Part shown: positions 1-6,800 of the stretch, piece after piece
Layout: every line of letters begins with the position of its first letter
How positions within the stretch are numbered: the first letter of the stretch is position 1
NCBI GenBank assembly: GCA_035566435.1
Contig: DATMRF010000032.1
Location: forward strand, 1-8,960
Length of the DNA stretch: 8,960 nucleotides
Direction: 5' to 3'
DNA from: DATMRF01 sp035566435
GTDB taxonomy: Bacteria; Verrucomicrobiota; Verrucomicrobiia; Limisphaerales; UBA8199
Made by a program: the position numbers and the translations under genes
Notes under the pieces: generated by a model
Seen by the model: the letters and a program-made list of their open reading frames with translations, nothing else
What the model was told of the DNA's origin: nothing
The model's database searches: none

Positions 1-2676
1 GTGCGCGCCGAGGTTCAGGGATTGCTCGACGGGCCGCTCCGGGAAGTAGTGCGTGGTGTAATAGCTCGGGATGGCGGTGCCGTCGTCAGAAAGTTGTGCG
101 GCGTTTAGTTGATAGATTTTTCCGGTTGCGCCGCCTCCGCCGACGCCGGGCATTCCGCCGCCCATTGCGACGATGGCGGTGCCGTCGGTGCGTTCGATGA
201 GCGCGCAGGAGTTTGCGGCGATGGTCCAGGGCGACCACTTGCGGGTTTTGTCCGTGGCGGTTTTGCGGCCGGTAAAGGTGATGTTGATGGGTGGGCGGCC
301 GGAGATGTCTTCGGAGGAGTCGAGATCGCGATAGTCGAGCATCAGGATTTTATTCGGCGAAGTCGCGCTGCCCAGCGGTACACCGACGAAAATGCGGCGC
401 TCTTTGGTGTCCACGGTGACCCACAAAGTGTGCCCGTACTGCCAATTGATCTGATTCCAGGTGGGCTGAACTTCCTGGGAGATTTTGATGGGTTCGCCGC
501 CGCTGAAAATGTAAAGCCCGGTGCGGTGGGCGATCACCACCCAGTCTTCGCCGATGCCCACGCCGCGCACGGAGGGCGTGCCGAGCTTGCGCGAGACTTC
601 CGCGATGGACCAGAGTGAGGGCTCGTTCGTGCCGTCGTCTTGCGTGACGTGAAGAGAATGCTCCTTCACAAAGTAGAGGCGCTCGCGCAGCTTGAACGCG
701 GCGCGAATCGCCTGTCCGTTGTTTTCCGCGACGCTGAGCAGGCCGTCAATTCCGTCGTAGCTCTCCGGATCTTCGGCGCGGCTGGCGCGCACCAGCGAGG
801 CGTTCACCGGTTGCGCCGTGGGGAAAATCTCGATGCAGTCAATGTAAAACTGGCCGTTTTGCGTCGGCGTGCCGTCGGCGTAGACGCGCAGGACAAGATC
901 GCTGGGGATTGTGGTCAGTGGCGCGGTCAGCTCCGCGGTGTATTCCACGTAGCTGGTGGTTAGCTGTGCCGCAGTGAGCTGCAGGCCGTTGGTGTTGATG
1001 CCGCCGCTGGCGCTGAAGAGATGCACGTGCAGCGTGCCTTGCCCGAGAATGGTGTTTCGCGCGCAGCGGGCGCGCACGGTGTAATCCGTATTTGTCTGAA
1101 TGCGTTGCGCGCCGAGCGCATCTTGTACCGCGCCTTGGGTCATCAGGCCGCGCGTGGACGTGGTGCCGTTGCCTACGATCGAATACGCCGCGCCCCAGAC
1201 GACGAAATTTTCTTCGTCGGTGCCGCCTGGCGCGTACACGGAATCCGGCGCCCAGCCCAGGGGATAGTGCGGCAGCGAAGGGCCGGTGAAGCCGCCGTCG
1301 AAGCCCAGGTTCACCCAGTTGTTCATTTTGTTGCGCTCGCCCCACCAGAAGAGGCGCTCGGAATAATCGAGCACGCCGGCGCAGTCGCTGAGCTCGACCA
1401 ACTTGAAGAGATTGTCCACGTTGGTGCCGGCGAGGAGAATGGCGTCGGAAAAATCCACGGTGATGGACGCGGTGGTGTTGTCGCTGATCACCATGTTGCT
1501 GCTGAAGAGCGTGGTTCCGCTGCCGGTGTAGAAGAAACTCGCGCCGCCCGCGCCGGTGAAGCAGAGAATTCTACCGACAATGTTCGACGGTCCGGTCGGA
1601 ATGTTGGTGACCACGGCGCGCTTGCCGCCGCTGGCGGTCCAGCTTGTCGCTGGGCTGGGCTGCGTGAGGTAACCTTGTCGCGTTTGGAAAATCACGCAAA
1701 CCTGGTGGACGCCGTTCGCGATGTTGCCAGCGGCTGCGGCCGTGCCCCCGCCGGAGGCTGCAAGTCCGCCGGTGGCTGCGGTGAAGGTGAAGTGCGTGGA
1801 GTCGGGAACTCCCGTAATCGGAAAAGTGCCGTTGTAGCCGGCGACAACAATGCCGGTGGTGGTGACAAGCTGGCCTACGACGAAACCGTGCGCAGCGGTA
1901 GTCTGAATCGTTGCCGTAGCGGAGGCGGCTGTTCCTCCGCCGGATGCGGCGAGACCGGAAGCGCCGGCGATGTACGTAAATTGCGTGGTGGTCGGCGCGG
2001 AAACGACGGGGAACGTGCCATTGTAGCTGGCGACGCCGACTCCGGAGATGGTTACGGATTGGCCGGCGGACAAACCGTGGGCGGAGGTCGTGGTGATGGT
2101 GACGAGAAAACCGTTTTCGGTTGCGCCGTTGGGACCGGCGGCAATCGTGACCGCGGCGGGTTGCGTGGCGCCGTTGGGGCTGGCGACGATGGCGACGACT
2201 ACGTTTTCATCTACGACGGTCGGTCCCGCGCCGGGTCCGCCTTGGCTGACGCGATCAAAATTGGTGTCGTCGTATTGGCGCGGCAGGTCGTTTCCCATTT
2301 TTCCATCGCTGATGGCCAGGTATTCCCTGCCGAAAAGCGTGGTCGAATTTGCGTACGCGTTGGGCGTGAGGCCGCTGGCGATGGTCGAGAGCGTTCCGGG
2401 CGTCGTTTCTTTGTAGAGAATGCCGTTCGAGTCCAACGCCATGGTGCGCAGCGCGGCGTTCAGCGTTTCGTACGTTTTGACGTAATTGACCGTCGGATTG
2501 CCGGCGAGCGGCCCGAAGAGGGCTTGCAAGCCGGGCCGCGTCTGGACGCCGCCGTTGCTGTACACCACGTCCTGGCAGTCGGGCGAGACGCCGTGCGGCA
2601 AGTCCGCTGGGGACATGTCTGTCACCAGGCCTCCGAAGATTTCGATGGGTGCGTCGAATGAGCCTGCGGTTGTCAT
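1..2676 (-). CDS. Phage virion protein, probable beta-propeller tail/nozzle-type protein (3' end outside window)
   Basis: An open frame of 892 codons runs from an ATG at 2674-2676 to the left edge with no stop. The N-terminus (GGLVTDMSPADLPHGVSPDC, then NGGVQTRPGL) matches the opening of many phage structural proteins in which a declared 'rule' for parameters precedes a beta-propeller. Residues about 188-250 and 254-312 are two tandem copies of a small beta domain (HGL/HGF, then YNGTFP, then QFTY/HFTF). Residues about 320-480 look Fn3/propeller-like, with the motif RLFWWGERNKMNNW near 441-454. Residues about 524-619 resemble a CBM4/9-type jelly roll and end FYIDCIEIF. Residues about 640-785 return to propeller-like strands (GLYIFSGGEPIKIS). 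No signal peptide is seen. The start is preceded only by a weak purine run, CAAGAA. Coding is certain from length and composition. Virion function is inferred from family resemblance, and a nozzle, stabilisation or baseplate role cannot be separated. Confidence 0.85.
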   Translation of the reverse strand, partial: MTTAGSFDAPIEIFGGLVTDMSPADLPHGVSPDCQDVVYSNGGVQTRPGLQALFGPLAGNPTVNYVKTYETLNAALRTMALDSNGILYKETTPGTLSTIASGLTPNAYANSTTLFGREYLAISDGKMGNDLPRQYDDTNFDRVSQGGPGAGPTVVDENVVVAIVASPNGATQPAAVTIAAGPNGATENGFLVTITTTSAHGLSAGQSVTISGVGVASYNGTFPVVSAPTTTQFTYIAGASGLAASGGGTAASATATIQTTAAHGFVVGQLVTTTGIVVAGYNGTFPITGVPDSTHFTFTAATGGLAASGGGTAAAAGNIANGVHQVCVIFQTRQGYLTQPSPATSWTASGGKRAVVTNIPTGPSNIVGRILCFTGAGGASFFYTGSGTTLFSSNMVISDNTTASITVDFSDAILLAGTNVDNLFKLVELSDCAGVLDYSERLFWWGERNKMNNWVNLGFDGGFTGPSLPHYPLGWAPDSVYAPGGTDEENFVVWGAAYSIVGNGTTSTRGLMTQGAVQDALGAQRIQTNTDYTVRARCARNTILGQGTLHVHLFSASGGINTNGLQLTAAQLTTSYVEYTAELTAPLTTIPSDLVLRVYADGTPTQNGQFYIDCIEIFPTAQPVNASLVRASRAEDPESYDGIDGLLSVAENNGQAIRAAFKLRERLYFVKEHSLHVTQDDGTNEPSLWSIAEVSRKLGTPSVRGVGIGEDWVVIAHRTGLYIFSGGEPIKISQEVQPTWNQINWQYGHTLWVTVDTKERRIFVGVPLGSATSPNKILMLDYRDLDSSEDISGRPPINITFTGRKTATDKTRKWSPWTIAANSCALIERTDGTAIVAMGGGMPGVGGGGATGKIYQLNAAQLSDDGTAIPSYYTTHYFPERPVEQSLNLGAH
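1741..2115 (-). repeat. Two tandem copies of a ~60-residue beta domain inside the long phage protein
   Basis: Residues about 188-250 and 254-312 of the left-edge protein align with each other. Both have a T-T-(S/A)-A-H-G-(L/F) turn, a G-Q strand, the YNGTFP motif, a Q/H-FT(Y/F) strand and a closing GLAASGGGTA, which is identical in both copies. The copies have diverged at the DNA level, so this is an old duplication and not a recent slip. Related domains recur in the fibre-like protein at 3833-8161 (its residues about 300-372 and 435-505). Confidence 0.75.
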
Positions 2677-2679
2677 TTC

Positions 2680-2714
2680 TTGTAGTTATAGCTAACTGTA
2701 TGATATATATGCAG
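2680..2714. promoter_or_regulatory. AT-rich possible divergent promoter region
   Basis: The 53 bp between the minus-strand start at 2676 and the tRNA at 2730 are strikingly AT-rich for this window. For the plus strand, TTGTAG (2680-2685) and TATATA (2704-2709) are 18 bp apart and would start RNA about 14 nt before the tRNA. For the minus strand, CTGCAT (2709-2714) and TATAAC (2685-2690) are 18 bp apart and would start RNA just before the long phage gene, leaving almost no leader. A 10-bp palindrome, TGCAGCTGCA, lies at 2710-2719. Both promoter readings are weak matches. Confidence 0.25.
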
Positions 2715-2729
2715 CTGCAGGTGCGTTTT

Positions 2730-2819
2730 GGAGAGTGCTTTCAGTGGGGGTACTGAACGCGCCTGCGAAGCGCTGAGGGCTGCTCTGCAGCCCCTGGAGT
2801 TCGAGTCTCCCACTCTCCG
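2730..2819 (+). tRNA. Class II allo-tRNA-like gene with 8/4 acceptor/T-stem, serine-like body, apparent anticodon GCG
   Basis: The acceptor stem has 8 bp (2730-2737 with 2811-2818). The T-arm has a 4-bp stem (2796-2799 with 2807-2810) around the canonical loop TTCGAGT. Forcing the usual 7/5 layout creates a T-C mismatch (2795/2811). The D-arm forms 4 to 6 bp (2740-2745 with 2752-2757). The anticodon stem is 4 bp, GCGC/GCGC, with a C-T mismatch at its base, closing a 7-nt loop CTGCGAA with T33 and A37. This gives anticodon GCG at 2765-2767 (arginine CGC/CGU codons). The variable arm is a 7-bp stem (2777-2783 with 2787-2793). The discriminator is G, as in serine tRNAs. The 3' flank reads CAC, so CCA is not encoded. 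Bacterial and phage tRNAs with 8/4 or 9/3 branches, including missense ones in Acidobacteria, have been reported. It could also be a degenerate or regulatory tRNA-like RNA. Confidence 0.75.
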
Positions 2820-2896
2820 CACTGGCCTTCAGCGCGCCCATTGACAAAAGCTAAATATGTGCTAGTCTGAATGTGCTTCGCAGGCGCGTCCAGTAC
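2750..2896. repeat. Near-perfect inverted repeat linking the tRNA anticodon arm to the downstream small RNA
   Basis: Arms are 2750-2773 (inside the tRNA: D-stem 3' strand, anticodon stem and loop) and 2873-2896. Read as RNA they pair at 23 of 24 positions: 22 Watson-Crick, one G-U (2772/2874) and one mismatch (2756/2890). The flanking bases 2749/2897 and 2774/2872 do not pair, so the homology has sharp ends. The 99-nt interval holds the rest of the tRNA and a promoter. Confidence 0.9.
2841..2868 (+). promoter_or_regulatory. Sigma70-type promoter with extended -10 for the small RNA
   Basis: TTGACA (2841-2846) is a perfect -35 box. After a 16-bp spacer comes TAGTCT (2863-2868), preceded by TGC (2860-2862) as an extended -10. 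The expected start is about 2873-2876, which falls exactly at the beginning of the segment complementary to the tRNA. A terminator follows within 65 nt, so the predicted product is short and non-coding. Confidence 0.65.
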
Positions 2897-2937
2897 GCGT
2901 TTCAATTTCGGGCGGCGAGAAATCGCCGCCCTTTTTG
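2873..2937 (+). ncRNA. Predicted ~65-nt small RNA, antisense to the tRNA anticodon arm
   Basis: The boundaries come from the promoter at 2841-2868 and the terminator at 2910-2936. The first 24 nt are complementary to 2750-2773 of the tRNA and include the full complement of its anticodon loop. About 13 nt of unstructured sequence follow, then the terminator hairpin. No reading frame of useful length is present. The inferred role is masking of the anticodon or blocking of tRNA folding. The same segment could instead act in cis if transcription reads through from the tRNA. Transcription itself is unproven. Confidence 0.5.
2910..2936 (+). terminator. Intrinsic terminator
   Basis: A 9-bp GC-rich stem, GGGCGGCGA/TCGCCGCCC, closes a GAAA tetraloop and is followed directly by five T (2932-2936). 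It works only in the plus direction because the minus-strand reading has no T-tract. Both flanking protein genes are on the minus strand, so this supports independent plus-strand transcription here. Confidence 0.9.
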
Positions 2938-2949
2938 TTTGTGTTTGTG

Positions 2950-3025
2950 TGCTAGCCTGAGTTTGCGTCTCAGGCGTGTCCAGAATGTGAACGGCGGCTA
3001 CTAAAGGTAGCCGCCGTTCCTTTTT
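2950..3025 (+). ncRNA. Second small-RNA module, paralogue of the first
   Basis: TGC plus TAGCCT (2950-2958) copies the extended -10 of the first module, but the -35 is poor: the position 16 bp upstream is CTTTTT, part of the previous terminator. Expected RNA runs from about 2963-2966 to 3025. Its 5' part pairs with tRNA positions 2750-2773 at 19 of 24 positions (16 Watson-Crick, 3 G-U), less well than the first module. It may have another target, be a decayed copy, or be expressed by read-through. Confidence 0.4.
2990..3025 (+). terminator. Intrinsic terminator of the second module
   Basis: A 12-bp perfect stem (2990-3001 with 3007-3018) has the 5-nt loop TAAAG. It is followed by CC and five T (3021-3025). 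It is functional only in the plus direction, and it lies 25 nt beyond the stop codon of the minus-strand zinc-ribbon gene. Confidence 0.85.
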
Positions 3026-3049
3026 GCGCCACGCTGATTCTTCGAGAGG

Positions 3050-3697
3050 TTACTTCCCTGCTTCCGTTCCTGGTTGGATCTGTGGTTCTTGGCTTCGCTG
3101 GCGCTCTTTTCTTCCGGAGGAAACGAGGCCGTACTGCGCGGCCTTCTCGCGATCGAGGATCGCGCCGCAGGAGCGGCAAACGGCCACGCCGTGCTTGATT
3201 TTCTCCGCGCAGACGGGGCACTCGGCCAGCGGCTTGGAATCGTAGAGCCAAGGCTTTTCGACCCCGAGCTGGCGCGCGGCGCGGCGTTCGAGGTCGGTGA
3301 TGAACATGGGATTCTTGGTGCGCTCCCACTCGAGATCGGCGGCGGCCACGAGGCGGCGCTGAAATTCCTCGAGTCGCCGCCGCGCATCGGCCAGTTCCGC
3401 TTCCGTGGGCTCCGGCCCGGCCGCGACAAATACACCGTGAAAACTTCCTTCGCCGGAATCGCCGTTGATTTCGCGCGCGATGTCCTCGGCGACTTGCTGA
3501 GCGGTGATGGAGTAATCCATGTGGTGTTTGTCGCCCATGTCGATATAGCTTTGGCATCCTCGGATGGTGGTAATCGCGTAGGGTTCGCCGGGCTTCGGCG
3601 AGCGCACTTCCAGCGAGCCGAAATAGGTTCGGTGGCGCGGCGGCCACTTTTCCGTCGAAATGTTGATCAGCGCTGCCGTGCTTGCGTTTTTGTCCAT
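3050..3697 (-). CDS. Hypothetical protein with C-terminal zinc ribbon
   Basis: The frame extends to an ATG at 3701-3703, but the Met two codons later (3695-3697) is preferred. The purine run AAGAGAG (3704-3710) lies 6 nt from it, whereas it directly abuts the first ATG. The product has 215 residues. Numbered from the upstream Met, residues 1-100 form a soluble domain of unknown function, residues about 99-145 are a charged, probably helical stretch, and residues 162-179 hold CPVC-x10-CRSC, a four-cysteine zinc ribbon. The tail is rich in Q, R and K. No signal peptide or membrane segment is seen. The gene sits between two large structural genes in the same direction, 135 bp after the fibre-like gene. 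It may help assembly or bind nucleic acid, but I do not recognise the family. Confidence 0.8.
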   Translation of the reverse strand: MDKNASTAALINISTEKWPPRHRTYFGSLEVRSPKPGEPYAITTIRGCQSYIDMGDKHHMDYSITAQQVAEDIAREINGDSGEGSFHGVFVAAGPEPTEAELADARRRLEEFQRRLVAAADLEWERTKNPMFITDLERRAARQLGVEKPWLYDSKPLAECPVCAEKIKHGVAVCRSCGAILDREKAAQYGLVSSGRKERQRSQEPQIQPGTEAGK

Positions 3698-3832
3698 GCT
3701 CATCTCTCTTTTCGTTGAAAAACAATCGGGCCTACTCCGCCAGGCGAAAATCGCGGTATCTTTTCGTGCGCTCTTGCTTGGGAGGACGTACTCAAAATTG
3801 CTCGTTTCCGTTGTGGCGCCGGGAGGGCCGCG

Positions 3833-6800
3833 TTATTGCATCCTGTACTGCACGGTGACGTTGGCGTCCGCCGGGCTGGTCGTGCAGCCTGCGGCGGCGG
3901 TTTGGACGAGGATTTGGAGCGACGCTCCCGCCGCATACGCCTGCGAAATGGAGCCGCTGTCATTGGCTGCCGCGGAAATAGTGAGATTTACCGGCGTGGT
4001 GCCGTCGGTGAGGCGCACGACGGCATTGGTGGTGCACCCCGCCGGCGCGGTCTTGGCCTGCACTTGAAGACGCGTAATCGTGACGGCTTTGTCCGTGGTC
4101 CAGGTTGCGGCAGTCCAGGTGGACGTCAGTGCTCCGGGCAGGAAGACGTTTTGCTCGGCGCGCGGGCTTGCGGTGAAGGTTTCCAGTTCGAGGCCGACTC
4201 CCTGATTGAAATGCTGCGTCTTGGTCCAGTCATGCTCGATGTCCAGCTGACCGAGCGGATGCAAGTTTCCGCCGCTCCAATTTTTTTCCGTGGCGACGTT
4301 TCCGGAAATAATCAGGCCGGGCGAGCCGGAGGTGATCTGCGTGTCGGTGGCCGTGAGCGCGACCGCGCCGTTCTTGTAGCATGTAAGTGTGCCGCCCGGC
4401 GCGATCTCCAGGCGCAGAATGTCGCCGACGGCGCCTGTGGAAGCCGCACTGGTGAGGTTGGTTGATCCGGCTGTGACCACGCGCTGCAGGTAAATGTTAG
4501 TGGTGCTCTCGACGCAATCGTAGTAGGTGGAGTTGGACCCAGTGCCAGTGGCCAGAACCGTCACGCCGGGAAAATCACTCGTGCCATTCAGCGCGGTAAC
4601 GGTTGCCTGAGAAAACTGGTTCGTCGTAAAAGAGTTCACGTTCCAGAAACCGGCATTGGACTGGGCCGCAATAGAGCCCTGGATTTGGTTGGATGCGATG
4701 TTCAAGCCATTTTGCTCGATGGTCCAATTCGTGCCAATCGAGCCGTTGGCCCGCGTGGCGTTGTCGTATGCGGAGTTCAAATAGCTGGTAACCGGAACGA
4801 CGCCTGAAACATCCGGCAGCGTCTGCGTGCGAGTGCCGGTAAAGGCGCCGGCGAGCGTGTCCGTGTAGCCGCCATTCGTCAATTGAATTTGCTGGCCGAC
4901 GATGCCAGTGGAGCTCAGGCTAGCCGACGCTGCCGAGGACGACACTGGCGGACTAACGGTATAACTCACGCTCACATTTGTATCCGTGAAGCTGGTGCCG
5001 GCTACGTTGAAGGCCGCGAATCCCGAAGAATCATCGCAAAGCGCACCAAGCGGTGTCGTACTCCGGCAAATGCGCGTGCCCACCTGCCCGGGCAGAAGCG
5101 TCCAGGTAACAACACAGGACTGCGTGCCGCTGGTGGTGGTGCACGGCGTGACGGTCAGAGGGGACGGCGTCGTGGTGCGGCCCTGGGTGTCAATCGCAAG
5201 AATGCCGTAGTAGTACGTTCCCACGGGGATCGAACCGCCGGAGGCGGCCGTCACCGTCGGCGCGGAAGGAACGGCCATCACATAGTTCAGGCTTCCAGTG
5301 CCGCTGACCGAGACGCCCGCTTGGCCAAACGCACCGCTCGCGGTGACTACCGCTTGCGGAGCGCCAATGGCGCAAGCCGTTGTTCCCGAAACGTCGATTT
5401 GCGTCACCAGCGCGGTGTTCGCGCCCATCGCAAACAGAGGAGCACCGCCGTTGGCGCAAAATGCTCCGCGAACCCGGACGTCGTTGATGCTTGAGGCATT
5501 CGCAAAATCCAGCATGGGCATGGCGCCGCCGCCCATGGAGTCCGCGAAGCTGAGGAACTCGAAGTGCAGACCGCTTCCGCTTCCGCCACTCACGCGAAAC
5601 AGCGGGGCGACGGCGTTCTCGAGCAGGCAATGCACGCACTTGATGGAGTTCATGCCCACGCTTGTCGTGAATCCTTGCGTATCGAAAACGATTCCGCCGC
5701 CGGCAAACGTAGCGTAGCGAAGTTCAATGTCGCTGCCGAGGGATTGCTGGGTAGGCGGCTGCCCAATTCCAAAGGCGATGGTGTTGATGAAGGGCTCCGG
5801 CACACCCCAAGTGCTCTCGCTTGCTCCGTTCGAGAAAAATACAGAGTCAAACAAGTAGAAGAACTGACCGCCAAAGCGGATGGGGAAACAGCCGGGCTGT
5901 CCGCCAAAGCCAATGTTGCGGAAGGTCATGTCCGTCCCGGCGGAGTAGGTATTGTCCTGGAAGTAGCAACCCTGGTAGAGATGGTTGCACTGAACGTTGA
6001 GATTCTCGAACGTTTGGCCCACAGCGGTCGTGCCCGTCTCCCAGATTTGGGGATAAGCATTGCCGATGATCTGCGCCTGGAACTTGCCGGCGAACGAACC
6101 GAACGCCCCGCCGCCGCCTTGAGGAGCGCCTTCCCAGTCAATTCCCTGCTGCGGAAGAATGGGCGCTGTGGTGCTGAGGCGTCCCGCCTGCAGGACCTTG
6201 ATGGTTTTCGAGCAGGCAGGGCGCATGTCGAGGTTGGTGGTGATAGGAAAGACAGTCCCACCGGTGTCCGGGAAGTAGAGTGTTCCCCCTTCGCCGTTGA
6301 CGCCACCCATCGCCGCGCAAACTGCCAGGACCACTGGCGTATTGTCATGCAGGACGCTGGCGCCGCTGACGGTGTTCGTCGCGGAAGCACTCAATGTGAG
6401 GGTCGTCGTGCCTGCGCCCGAATTTACCTTCGCGGAGAGCCACTCATTTGTCGGCGACGCGGGTGGCGTCGCGGGCACGTAGCCGGGGGATGAGATGGTT
6501 CCCGAGATGCCGTAGTCAATGAAGGCGCCGTCCACGCCATCGGCATGGCCGATGAGTGCGTAGGAGCTGCAACTGGATCCGGTGCAACGATAAATCCAGT
6601 GACCGATGATGGAGTTAAATCGCTGATTCCAGCGAATAATATTTTTCGCGACAACTTTTACCGTACCGCCGGAGCTGCAGGAACCGGGCTTGACCGGCCG
6701 GCCGTATTGGTAATACGTGAAGGTGGTAGAAGTGGGCGTGGAGTTGATGACCGCCTGGCCCTCGAAGCTCGAGTCGCCGGTGGTGCCCGCGACGATGTCG

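Larger units (their letters stand above)
2859..2989 (+). repeat. Tandem direct repeat, two 41-nt copies at a 90-nt period
   Basis: Copy A (2859-2899) and copy B (2949-2989) match at 32 of 41 positions. They share the -10 block (GTGCTAG, then CTGA) and the core CAGGCG(C/T)GTCCAG. Each copy is followed by its own, unrelated hairpin terminator. The repeat therefore covers the -10 element plus the RNA 5' region and leaves out the terminators. Copy B also contains a 6-bp hairpin, CCTGAG/CTCAGG, with a 7-nt loop (2956-2974). Confidence 0.8.

Noticed and set aside
1021..2661. 546-residue plus-strand open frame
   Set aside because: It is antisense to the phage gene. Its translation is dominated by R, G, A and V in the skewed way typical of shadows of GC-rich genes, and it has no recognisable domain.
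2730..2819. Selenocysteine tRNA
   Set aside because: The long variable arm, 8-bp acceptor and possible 6-bp D-stem look similar. However, the acceptor plus T-stem total is 12 and not 13 bp, and the anticodon is not TCA.
2750..2896. Phage attachment site in a tRNA gene
   Set aside because: Attachment sites appear as direct duplications of the tRNA 3' part. Here the copy is inverted and covers the anticodon arm, and no integrase is in the window.
2859..2989. Template/variable repeat pair of a diversity-generating retroelement
   Set aside because: The copies are only 41 nt, their differences are not adenine-specific, both lie outside coding sequence, and no reverse transcriptase is present.
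3074..3718. 214-residue plus-strand open frame opposite the zinc-ribbon gene
   Set aside because: The minus-strand frame has a ribosome site and a clear CPVC-x10-CRSC motif. The plus-strand translation shows nothing coherent.
3698..3832. Regulatory element or small gene between the fibre-like and zinc-ribbon genes
   Set aside because: Apart from the AAGAGAG ribosome site I see no terminator, convincing promoter or coding frame in these 135 bp. The two genes may be co-transcribed.
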